A stretch of 64,000 nucleotides of DNA from Aphis gossypii. Lineage: Eukaryota; Arthropoda; Insecta; Hemiptera; Aphididae. The stretch is from the NCBI RefSeq assembly GCF_020184175.1, contig NC_065530.1, forward strand, positions 36,185,260 to 36,249,259, given 5' to 3'. The notes beneath the pieces are model-generated. The model saw only the letters and a list, made by a program, of their open reading frames with translations. It ran no database searches and was not told the DNA's origin. The position numbers and the translations under genes were made by a program. Each line of letters begins with the position of its first letter. Position 1 is the first letter of the stretch. This document shows positions 13,560 to 26,600 of this stretch, one piece after another.

Positions 13560-14542
13560 CGTTCGGGTGGTTTTAAACACGAAAATCTTCAATTGAAGCC
13601 GCGCGTTACGCAGAGGGGAGAAATAATAATATTGATGAGCACTGCGCAGATAAAAAATCTGAGAATACTTGGAATACGAGAAGACGTCGTGATAACGGGT
13701 GGTTCGTCGGGTGGAGGAAAGCCGGTCGTGTCGTACCGATAATTACGCACTGGAAGCCGGGGTAACACTGCGGGCACGGGCGGCCGGCTCTGCGCGCGCC
13801 GCCGGCGGCACCGGCACCGGTCGATTTCGCCGCTGCCGATGCGCACGGCGCCGTTTCGTTCCGATAACACACAAAATCGGCAGCACCATCGTCTGCGCGG
13901 CGTCAATGCCATAATACCCCCAAACGCACCGTCGGCGGTAACGGCACGCCAACGACACGATACGCTTTCAGTCTTGTGCACACGCTCGTCGCGACGAGTA
14001 CTCAGTCCACCGCCGCCGTCCGTTTCACGTCGCCACCCGCGTCCCGACTGTAGTAATAATACGTATTGATATAATAGTACTGTTTGAAACTACCTGCCAC
14101 CGTAGCGGCTACGATTTACACGCCACCCGCACACCGTCCATCGTTGTGTCGCGTCCGCCCGTCGTACCCGACAACAGTATTGTAATAATATTACCGCGAT
14201 CGTTTTACCGCGTTTGCAGGAGGAATATAAAACAAATATCAAACATTTCGACAGTGTGTAGCCGTCCTAAAAGCCCACCACCCGCCGATTCGATCGACCC
14301 GCCCGGTCGGCGTCGCGTACATACCAGGTACACCTCTGCGGCCGACTAGCGCGGCGCACGTGTTCCGCTCGACGGACACAACCCGCGCGTTCGTCAGTGG
14401 GTACGTAGTCATCGTCGTCGTACTAAAAGTATTGGCGGTGCGGTACGCGCACCGCTCTAGTAGGTGTACCAGTAATACCGTCTAACCGGCTGCCGCCCCC
14501 GCTGTTCCAGGTGTCCGTATCGTCGCCACCCCTAACGCAGAC
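13560..14542 (+). promoter_or_regulatory. CpG-rich promoter and 5' leader of GOGAT
   Basis: Base composition switches abruptly from AT-rich DNA to CpG-dense DNA about 1 kb before the GOGAT start codon and stays so through exon 1. An arthropod initiator-like TCAGT lies at 14394-14398, and a palindromic E-box CACGTG at 14357-14362, about 37 bases upstream of it. There is no TATA box nearby. From the initiator the leader would be about 147 bases with no upstream ATG, and the start codon sits in a good context (G at -3 and +4). Open frames on both strands across this island have no recognisable protein character and are products of the base composition. Confidence 0.65.
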
Positions 14543-14686
14543 ATGGCCGCGCAACAGCAACAACCGGTGCCCGAGCACGACCCGTGGACCGGTCCGGAAA
14601 AGGACGGTCTGTACGACCCGCAGCTGGAGAAGGAAGCGTGCGGCGTGGGATTTATCGTGGCCATCGACGGCAAGCGCACCAACAAG
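14543..14686 (+). other. GOGAT: GOGAT exon 1: propeptide and catalytic cysteine
   Basis: Codes for residues 1-48. In [12 protein letters not shown], Cys33 matches the N-terminal nucleophile of class II glutamine amidotransferases. In characterised GOGATs a short propeptide is removed to expose this cysteine; here it would be residues 1-32. The ATG at 14543 is chosen because it gives a short propeptide of normal length and has a good start context. The exon is GC-rich and joined to the promoter island. Confidence 0.9.
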
Positions 14687-17600
14687 GTAAGCATGCGGAC
14701 GACAGAGGGTGGTTTTTAGCGCGGGTAGGTATTGCACGCCGTCGTCACCCGTCGGGGGTCGGTAGACGGCCGGCGCCGGCGATAGGTGACGATACGGTAT
14801 CCGTCATCTGTACCGGGTCGGCCGGCGGACGAGTGGTTGTTGTCCGTCGGCACGGCAGACGTCGTCCAACCGCAGACGGCGACGGCCGTGTTACCTCCGC
14901 CGGTGGACGAATCAACGAATTCCGCCAGTCACTCCGACCACGCCTACCCCTACCCCGTCCGAGGAAAAAGTCACCCGCCGTCGCTGTAGTCGCCCACGCA
15001 AAACTTTTCTGCTGCCCCCCCGTGCGGGGGAGACCGATAGACTTATTGACGGTGCGATTTTATTATTAATATTTAATAATATGACGTGTTTTCGTCGTCT
15101 GCGGGCACAATCCCATCGTATCGATTTCGCGTCGTCATGGCGACTAGGTTAATGCCTAAGTCTGACCTTGACTTTTTGTACCAATTGTCGTTTTCCGCGT
15201 CATCTCGCTCCTCCTACCGCCGTTCATAAACCAAATTTCAATACCTGGTATACACCATGGTTAATACCATATATATGGGGTGGGGGGTTGAAGTCGCGTC
15301 TAAATTACGCGAAAAAATATATACGAATTCGGTTGTATCACACCTGTCAAAACGAATTTTAATTCCCATCATTATGCGTATCTACGGAAATCAACGTGTG
15401 CTGGAAAAATTTTATTTTTATTTTGTATGTACTTATTATAAATTTATATTTATCTTCTCTTGCACACGATTTTAAACGACTTTCTGAGCGCTAAATCTAA
15501 TGTACAAAGAACGGCAGTGTACAAGTATGCTTAGATATTGATATTTATGCAAGTATCTACCAACTACCAATAGGTACCACTGTATCTATGATTATGACAA
15601 TTTAATTCATAATTATATTGGTAGATGTTCAGACGTACATTAAAAAATGTGTATGTATGGGTTATGACATTTATTAATGTAGTTCGAATTTCCAGTATGT
15701 AGCCATAAACATTCTCAATTTTTAGTGTTATATTTGTAACTTCCTATCCAAAAATGTGCAGGAGTATTATCAATTATTTTTTGGTGGTTGCAGCTGTCGT
15801 AAAGCGTAGACACGTCTTTATTTGTCCCTGAACATTTCGATTAGGTATCGGAAAACCATATTGATCATATTGTTAAATGTTAATACGCAGATTTAGTTCG
15901 CACTGACCGTTGCCAACAAGTTCAGTCGTATAACACCTGTTATTATACTATTGTTAATAATTATCTATATTAATCATAAAATAGTTAAATTCTTACCAAG
16001 CGCAAATAAATTAAACTCGAATGATTATGATATTATTACTTAATAATCTGTTATAAGTACGTCGTTAAATAGTTATAAAATTATTTAAAATAGAGATCAA
16101 GAGAGTTCATCGTTATGTTAAAATCATAAATTTCATATCAAAAAAATTTTAATTCCCTATAGTTGCCTGCCTAATTACAAATAATGATCGTATGTAACTT
16201 AATTAGCGAAAAATATGTACTTAGTTTTAATTTATGAAAATATAATAGATGTATAAGTATATAAATACATAACAGTATATAAAACAAATTTTTATCCATA
16301 ATTTTGACAAGATTTTTTTTAATATATTAATTATTAAAAAACTATGCATAGTGATTTTATTATAACAATTAATAGGTACCTATATATTAAATAACTGAAT
16401 AAATGTATACTTATAATTCTAATAAATGAAATTTTAAATTTATAATCATACATCGTTATTTTTAAGTAGATTAGAAACTGAAACTAAAATAGAATATTCA
16501 ATACGCCTTTGTAAAATAATACCTATTGTCAAACGAAATTAAAAACAATAAGTTATCTTAGTTTTTATTTTTAACATTTGCTACAATTTACAAACTCTCA
16601 AGTTAAATAAATGGTACACGAGATGTACCTTCTTACTACTTAACCGTGTTTAAAAATAAATCTCAATTGACAATCTAAGATATAATTTATAAATGAATAT
16701 TACAGTAAATGTAAATCAAACACTAACCTTACAGAAAATTACAAATTTGGTTAGGACCGATAAGTTGTGTAATAAAGTTTACAAAATAAATGTGCATAAT
16801 TTTAAATAACAATTGCGTTAACTAAACAAAAAATTACGAATGTATAAAAACTCGTTTATAGACACCCGTGTGTATAATTAATGTTATTGTTTCAGTGATA
16901 TATTTTTACAATATTTTGGTATTGTATTTATTATAATTTATAATACTTACTATTCTATAGTAATAATAATCATTATATTATTCATATTATTGTTATAGTA
17001 TTCATGTAACGTATATTATTATATCGTATTACATAGTTAGTGGAGTATTAAAAATATGTCCATATTACTTAATAATTATTATTTAAAATATGAAGGTTCT
17101 CGGCCACACGAATAATGTTAACTTAATTGCCTACTATAAAATATAATAAACTTATTCAAAACCGCAATATTTAAAATATGTTGTATAATATCTTTAAATG
17201 AAATGCGGCAGCCTTAATGGTAGCTTTTTAGTTTTTGATATAAAGTTTGTTCGTTAATTGCTCTATTAATTGTAAAGATCTCACATTATAAAGTTTTTGA
17301 ATGTAATTAGTACAAGTCTTTTACAATTTTTTAAATTATTTAATTCTCATATAAAACTTATACAATTATAATTTTGCCGTAGCAATTAATTGTTATTAAT
17401 ATCTACCAATCAATTTCCAAATTGTATCAAAAAAAAAAACAAATGCTGTAGCCTATAATTTTTACTATAATTTATCATTAAGCAATTGTTCGCGACGAGT
17501 ACACAACAAATCCAATTGTCTAAAACCGATTTTCGAGTAATCATCTCCGGCCCTATATAGCACTTAAACATGTTGGCAAAATATAAGTTTAAACTATTTT

Positions 17601-20600
17601 ATTGTGTATTGTGGTGTATACAGGATTTGAATAGAAATAACTAGGTACCCATTCTATTGTGCAAAAAAATTGCACAATATTACGTACCTACTTATGTTAG
17701 TAAATAATCAGTTTTCTAAAGTATTAATTTAAACTTTATTAAACAATTAACCTAATTTAATTTAAAAAACCTTATTTTCATTCACTTAATATGGGTATAC
17801 AATAAATACAATATTGTTATCCATAATATATAGTTTTAATATTTTTTATATGGTCATAACAATCATAACTAATGTATAATCGCGGAAAGGTATCTACCAA
17901 TCTGCATAGTCTTTAAAATATTTTCCTTAAATGATAATATCTGTCTTTCAATATAGTATTTTCATCATGGTCTTAACGTCAATTCATTCATATCTTACTA
18001 ATTTGAATTGGTATATAAACGTTTTACGCTGTGAATAAAAAAATAACTACCAAAAATGATTGCAAAATAATATGTTATAACAAAACTATTTCTAAGTTGG
18101 TATTTTTACCACATTCCGAAGTCAAACGACTAGTTTCATCTTATGTCACTAATCAAAATCGAGTTCTCATTTCTTCTTCTTACAACAAGCCATTTTCCAA
18201 TCAACGTCAACGTAGTAGTAGTTTTGGAAAATTTGCATAAGAGACTTAAATTGTCCCTCTCCTTTCACCATCAAAAATACAAGAAGAAAACAAGACTAAT
18301 TAAGACACGTATTATAAGTGGACATTAATTATACCGGCGAATTATAATAGGTATTAGCTGTCATTTTTTCAACGATTCAGCAATCCTACTTGTAATATCA
18401 CAATTTAAATCACAAAAAAATTAACGATATTTGATTTGTTTTGCTAAATTATTATTTCGTATAGCTCATCTATTTTCGTATGTGGCTATTTACGTGTGTT
18501 GGCCCAATTTCAAAATTCAATTGTCCGAGTTTTGCCCAACGATCTAGTTGCCAATACGTGACTTGCTCATATCGTCAAACTTGCCACTATAACTGAATAA
18601 TGTACCTATGCGTATCCAACACCTGTTGCCAATGTCTTTAATCGAGATAATAGGCCGAAAAAGTATTGATTTTTAATGTCCAGTCATGCCACAATAAATA
18701 AAACATTTTTTTCAACCTATATTATGTTTAGCAGAAATTGATTTTTTACATATTGAAGAAAACAACTTTTTCAAGTTGGTGGAAATAAAAAAAAAATACG
18801 GTACATATATGTTTATTTTTTAAGTGTTTATAATAAGTTTATAAACGTATTATTGAAAAGGGTTTTAAATAACTTTATAGAATATCAAAATAGTTTTTTT
18901 TGCACTAGTTACACTAGCCCCATTTAAATCTCTATATTAGAAAATAAAACATTTCAAAATGCCAATTTTATTTAAATATGTATAATTTAAAATACGTACG
19001 TCATATCGTATATAATATAATCTTCCTTTTTTATTGCACCACAAAACGCAACAAAATACTAAAAACTTGTATCACGCAAACTTAAATATTTTTATAAAAT
19101 TTAAATAGAATGATATAAAAGTTGTACTTATAAAAAAATATCTTCATTCGTTTACATTAAAGTAAGTATTATAGCTATTACTGAATATAAAATAATATCT
19201 TCTTTTCAATTCTAGTGGTTATTAAAATACTCGTCGTTACCCCGTCATTATTCATATTTGCTGTTTTTTTTTCTGGATTTGCGATAGTTCCATTGTTCAT
19301 ATAAAATTTGGAATAATTTATACACCAAAAATATTATACAACTCTGAACTACACTCTTCAATTAATAGTATAATGTTCGTACTAATAACAATATTTATAT
19401 GTCAAGTAAATATGTAAATGGTTCGGTAAATGGTTAATATTACAACTTCTAAGTAAAATTATTAATTACATCTAGACCATAACAATACCTAAATATGTAG
19501 TACCTAATAAAATAAATTATTAACGTGACCCAACCTTATATTGCTGTTGTATTTGTATAGTATTAAAATGTAAAATGCATAAATTAAAATATTTTTAGTT
19601 AGTATGAAAACAGTATAAAGATTTTAACAATTATTTATTCTGTGTATATATCAATAACATATTATACTCCCTAATGCATTTTAATGAATTCCTCGATAAA
19701 TTCTAAAAAACGGACCTACACACGGTAAATACCGAAAATATTAATCGAAAAGTGTTAGCTGTCGGCTGTCATGTTAAAAATAATGATATTACATAAATTA
19801 ATTCAAAAATGTTAATAAAATAACCTTTAATTTTTAACATTACTTTACATAATAGGTACTTATATTGGCATAAGTCTTAATGCGTAATTACTATTTATTA
19901 AGTGAAAGGATTTTAAATTTACAAATACAAAAAAAAACACGAACTATCTAGGTTAATTTAATATAATATGATAAATAGGTAGGTACTTAAAGTTTTTGTT
20001 GAAAACAAAAATAAAATTATTAATAAATAATATAATGTTTATATTAATGTTTTTTCTATATATATATAATAATACCTAAATGTTTTTTTATGTTTGTAAG
20101 GTTAATAAAATAAATTCAATAAATAATTGCATTTTAAATGATTGAGCTAGGGCTTAAGAGCATTACATTAATGTAATCTTTTGTTCTATATTTCTAAAAT
20201 GATAATTTATACTGTTTACAGTGTTTATACTCAGGCTTTTACTTGTATTATATGATATTTCTGGCATTTTAAGTAAATTTCTGAAATATTTAATTTTATC
20301 AACTAATTGCTTTAATGTATATGTATTATAGCTATATCTTATATAATAAAGGTATCTATATAATATATATATTGAAAATTTGCCACACTTAAAACTATAA
20401 TTTACATTATATCATAAGTAATAACTGATTTTAATATATTTGTATATTTCTTGTAACACCCCATATAATATTATATTTGTGTATAGAATTAGATGTTCAA
20501 TAACGCTAATACTAAAACATTTGTTAAGCAAATTTTAAATTAAGCATTATTTACAATATTTTACTTCACGTGTATTCAAATAGTATTCATTATATTTATC

Positions 20601-23600
20601 TCTTTAAAGCAAAGAAATTATAATAATTTATTATAAATCATTAATTATAAATAGCCATAATTATTATTTGCAGTCGTTAATCTGAAATTGTGAATTAAGT
20701 CAATTAATTGTTTTTTTTTTTAGTATTGTAAATTATCAAGAATCATACAGTGATAACTTATAAATTTAAATGTCATCCGGTGTACATAAATTACGTATTT
20801 GTGGTACAAAAAAATTATAATATCTGAACAACATTAAATCTCTATCTTATTTTTAATGCAATTATTAATTAAAATTATATATGATACTCCAATACCATTT
20901 AATCTATTATTACTATTTAATATTTTATAATTAAGTGTTTAGGACAATATATCATTTAGGTAATGTGTTATCATTAAATATGAATACAGAATAAGCATTC
21001 CATAATAAAATAACTTTCATACATACTAATATGAAATAATAAACATTGAACATCAAATGAATTATTTGTATGAATTAGTGATAAGTGTAGATATTTTATT
21101 AGAATATTTATTTGACTAGGTATAATAGGATATAATCACTACATCATTTTCTAAAATAAAAAAAATCATAAATTTTAAAATATATAATTATTTATGTAAA
21201 TAAACGCAATGTTGCAAATTTAAAATGAAAAACACAAATTAATAATATTGTATATAAAATATCAAATATACATATTACCTAATATATGAGTTAATATTCT
21301 ATTGATAATAAGTATCTTAAACAAATCATTCGAAATTTACAATACATTTACGTATTTTAAAGAACGTTAGTTTGTTATAGTAAAAAAAGAAATGGGTTAT
21401 ATTACAAGAAAATATTATTTTGCAATCTCTAAATTTTTTTTTTTTATTTGTTCTTTAAACAACTAATAATTAATAATTATATAATATTGTTATGTAATTA
21501 TTAAAAATATATTTAAGGATGTATGTGGTATCATATGTTGTACATGTACATTTTATATAAGTATAAAATATTACCTATACTTATTGTTTATGTACATATA
21601 TAATCTATTATATATATAGCTAAATGAATATGTATATTACATTTATATAATTATGTATTTGTATATATACAAAACATATACATATAAGAGTATTATACGT
21701 ACAATTAATGTCAACCTCAACAAATAAGGCTTTTTTTAAATTTTAAGATTTATTAATTGCAATTATTAAATTGAATATTAATACGAAAAAATATATATTT
21801 TTTTTTAATGTTTAAATAACGTAGGTATCTACGTAGCTAGTCTGAAATAAAGAATTTGAATAATAATTAAATTTAAATTTAAATAACTGGTTAGGTTGGA
21901 TTATGTATTCGATTGATTGATTTTTAATTGTTCAATGGCTATTACTATAAACAATTAAAGTATTTAAAATAACATTTTATTTTTCATCGAATAATGAAAA
22001 TTGTCTTTTATTTATCAAATAAACTTCATTATTCGACTACTTTTGTTATCTTAAAACTTAATAATATATAAACCATTGATTGTAAGCTTACTTGCATAGT
22101 TGCATGTATATATATTTAAAATTAAACTAATTGTACAACGTATTATATTATTATATTACCTATATACTAACTTGTACAGACGCTAGGTAATACAATTTAG
22201 GTAACTTAGTATGTAAACACATTGTCATCTGAAATTATCTTAGTTAATAATATTTTGTCAACAGTTTAAGTCCTTTGTGTTATATAATTTGATGACAGGT
22301 TAGGGAGGGCCGGAGCGAGAGTAGTTATGACCATGACCTAGGTGGGATAAATTTAAAAAAAATCATGGTTAACTTTTTGTTTGCTATGTAGTCTATACGT
22401 ATGACCTCTGAATTTAAAACCCTTGAAAGTGCTAATTTTTTTACGTGTTAAGGCGATCGCTGTTACAGAGTTATTATAATTTGTAACTACAAATTAATAT
22501 TATGTCATGATAACTAGGGGCGTTTTCATTATTTTTTTTAAAATAATTTATATTTTAATATACATATTTTATATAGGATATTATGTTAAATTAAAAAAAT
22601 TTTGATTATTATCACACTCTCGAGACAAGTATCTTCTTCGTTTTCACGCTCATCGCATCGCCAATTGTTTGTCTGACAGTGATTCCGCGAGTTTGACTGT
22701 GACCAAATTATTCTTTATATAACGTTTCTTTTATTCAACGCTCGGAAATGTCATAATGTAGTGTCAAGTACCGCTATCATATCACAATTTTATTCTATAC
22801 CTACTAGTGTAAATAAAAAATACGCATTAAAAACGTATACTACACTTTAAGCACAAATCATAAAATGTTTATAGAAATCGTATTTTAAATAACATACTTA
22901 TAAATGAATATACAATAAAATCATTAAATTTTTGCTAACTCATATTTGTTTTAAATTATTATTGTATAGGTAACGTTTAAAATTGTGTAAATAGGTATTA
23001 CTAAAAAAAATTGACTTATAATTTATTAATTTTAATTTAAAAAATAATAGGTTAAATTGTTGGATTATTGTTTAGGCGTTATATTTTTTGATTAAATGTT
23101 TATACTATTTTGGTTTCCATTTTTTATGTGAATAATTTATGCTTTTGAATTGAATTTAACACAAATTTTTACAAAAATATGATATAATAAAATGAAAAAA
23201 TACATTATTGTATATTCGATACGTTTTCTACGGCAATCTGCAGCAGAACGGCTGACTATCGTATATTTTTTATCGAATTTCTCATCGTGGTTATGATTAT
23301 GATGAAATTAGTTGTGAATTCAGATGGCCACCACTAGAGCGCGATGATGGACTCATCGAAATTAAGGATGTATGGACGGTGGCCCTCGGTATGCTTAGAG
23401 GGGTGGATCTGCAAAAAACACCCTTTATTATCCAAACGCTCGTCGACTAACGTTTATTCGAGAAACTTGTGGATCGATCGGCAGCAGTTGTGGCGTAACA
23501 CGAACGTTGCCAACTGCGTTTTTACTCCTCGTTGTCTGCCTCCCTCGCCGACTACCATAGATTCGCGGCGGCGGGGCCTCAACGATTTTCCTCGTTCCGC

Positions 23601-26600
23601 TATCGTTTTACACTTGACCCACTAATTCGGCGGCCGCCCACCATTCGCTTCCTTCGAGTTGTATGATACATTTTCTATTGAATTTTTCTTTTAATCAGCA
23701 AGAAATATATGAGGACAATAAATTACAAAACAAAGAAAAAAAGACACTTCAATATCTCTTTATAATTCATATCTATATATATTCTATTATAGTTATAGTT
23801 GAATTGGACCAAATCGTTAGCTATTGAGTATTAACTATTATAAATTATAATTTATAAGCTATAACGATTACCATTGTTCTCGTGACTCTTCGCCTTTCAT
23901 CTCACCACATTATCTCTACCCCGTCAGTATCCCTGTCAAAAGCTATTTAAATTCCAGATTTTATTCAAGTCACGTTCATTGTTTTTGACACAAAACAATT
24001 ATGTTAGTATAGGTACTATAAAATATGTATCTATAGAAAAAAAAAACGAAAACAAATCGCGTAGTATTAATGTCTTAAGATAATATTAATTTCACCAGGA
24101 ACAGGAAGGAAATTCTTCTGGCCGTGCGCTATACTGCTGTTACTATAGAGCGTATTATTTCATTGTAATTAATTAAATTTTTCAGCTCTATCTATTAGAT
24201 TAAAAAACTGTCATGGAAAGAATAATGTATATCCATACTCGCTGTTCACAAAATTATATCAAACAATACAATTATTTTCTCCTAATAAAATAATATTGGT
24301 TAGATCAATCTTGAGAGACAAGAAGCCAATAAAATTATCCTATATAACTGAACATGTATATGTTTTTTATGCCTGAATCATTACGCATATATGGTATCTA
24401 GTTAATTGTAATATAAAATATAACCAGAGGATATAACTTTTGCCAAACTTAATACCCTTGAAAAATAATTCCGCTGATAAAATTATATTTCAATCGTGCG
24501 GAATATTCGTCAATTATGTACTTGAAGAAGTGCGACTAAGCTATTGAAAATAATCTACTATTAAGATAGAATAAGTATTACTATGAAATTTCAATTGTAA
24601 ATGAATTATCTTAAGTGTAAAAACCACATGCCATAATAGTTTGATTGCTTAAAAGATTAAGATGTTATTATACCTGTTTTAGAAGATCACTGCAATAAAC
24701 GTAAAGTTCTTCATTCATTATTTCAGCTCTTGATCTTTGTAGAAACATAATAGTACCAACAAAATAATGACTTAAATAAAATATCTGTTTAAAAATGCCT
24801 TGTTTTCGTCAAACTGATGAACTCTGCAATATGTATGGAACAATTATATTAAAATTTAGTATATTTTATTTGTTTATATTCTGATACCTAAGAAGATACC
24901 TAGATTCCATCTTAACTGTTCGAATAATCTAAAATATGCAACTACAAAAATGTTGTATTTAGTTATTTGTATACATATTATTACGTATTAAGCTATTTAA
25001 TACATCTTTAAATTTAAGTTATAATATATAGGTAGGTAATATTTATGTACATTTTCTGGATAACAAACATTATTAATTATGTAAATAATTATTAAGTAAA
25101 AGTATGGTATGGTTCATACATGTTTTATTCATTGCAAAATTGATAAATAGAATTACATTCAAGTTAAAATTATCTTACGATTTTTATAAATTAAATAACA
25201 ATTAATAATAGCCATTGATAAAGTATTTAGTTTAATATCTGGTTTACAAAACATAATAATTATGTAATTATTTATGTTGTAATCAATAATTATTAATGAA
25301 ATTTATACCATAATAATATCCTAAGATATAAATTAATATTATTGCATTTAATTTAAATATCGATATAATGAGTATTGTACTGTTATATTGACATACTATT
25401 CAGTCTAGATTGTATAATCTATTATACTTAATAGTGGTGCACCAACATAGCTATATACACTATAGATACAACTAATTATTTTAAATGTTGATATTAAATA
25501 TTACTACGAGAAAGTTATTAATATGTTAAATATCTTATAATCATTTTTATACAGGTGTTAAATCAGCTATTGCATTTTTTATCTTACCATTTCAAATTTA
25601 AATTATTGTTAAATATTACAAAACCCATACATACATTATCTTGTAATACCTAGCTTATTAGTTCTTATACTTAAGAGTATTGCGGATTAACGTATTTTAT
25701 AATACATTTCGTGGACAAAATTGAACTTTATAATCTATTGTCCATTGGCTCATATTATAAAATTAATATCATTTATTAACGTTGACATTTTCCTTCTACT
25801 GTGAATAATTATATATTCATTACATCCATGTGCTATAAAAGTACGCTCAAATACCCAGTTTGAATAACTATCGATTTTACAAGGAATGAAAAGAATGTAT
25901 TATACATAAATTAAGAATAAAGACATATTATGCAATTTCCTAAACTACGATCAATAATAAACAACACTATATAACAGGTATCTAACTAATAAAAATTTCA
26001 GATTTGTTTTTTCTTCTCGGGTCTATTGTATACATTACACCTTTGTTGATATTTAAAAGCCCAAAATGTAATTTATATCTTTGTTGATTTTGCGTGTTTT
26101 GTCTATACTTTATAGATAGCTCAAAAAACAGATGGTCTTTACTACACTCCAAAAATCAAAAATAGACTAATAGTAATAATGAAATATTCCGTAAAATGTG
26201 ACTCAAGATAAAAAAAAAATTATACTTACAGTTAAAATAAATTAAGTTTAACAATATCTTAAACATATATAAGAGACTTTTTATAATAGAGATCTTTTAA
26301 TTACTAATATTTGAAAGCTATCAATTGTTTTTTAAGTATAATGCGTATCCTACACTTTCATTTAAATCAAATATAGGATATAAATTACTCTAACAACGTT
26401 TATTGTCCAAATTATATCTATATTTATCTAACTGTGGTGCACGTACAGTGTTCTGTGACTGTACCACTCTATGTACCTACTGTTAGCAATGCACCTCTCA
26501 ACAGCATTTAGGTTAGGTTATGTACAATTTAGTATAGAGGTCATGTTATGGATAGGTACGCTATTATATAACTTACACTCTTGGATACAAAATTGATGTT

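Noticed and set aside
13589..13981. 130-codon minus-strand open frame over the GOGAT promoter island
   Set aside because: Frames are open on both strands because the DNA is CpG-rich. The translation is low-complexity Arg/Ala/Pro with no motif, and the island is explained as promoter.
14584..15069. 161-codon plus-strand frame overlapping GOGAT exon 1 and intron 1
   Set aside because: It runs out of frame through the real GOGAT exon 1 and its donor site. The correct frame (KEACGVGF) is unambiguous.
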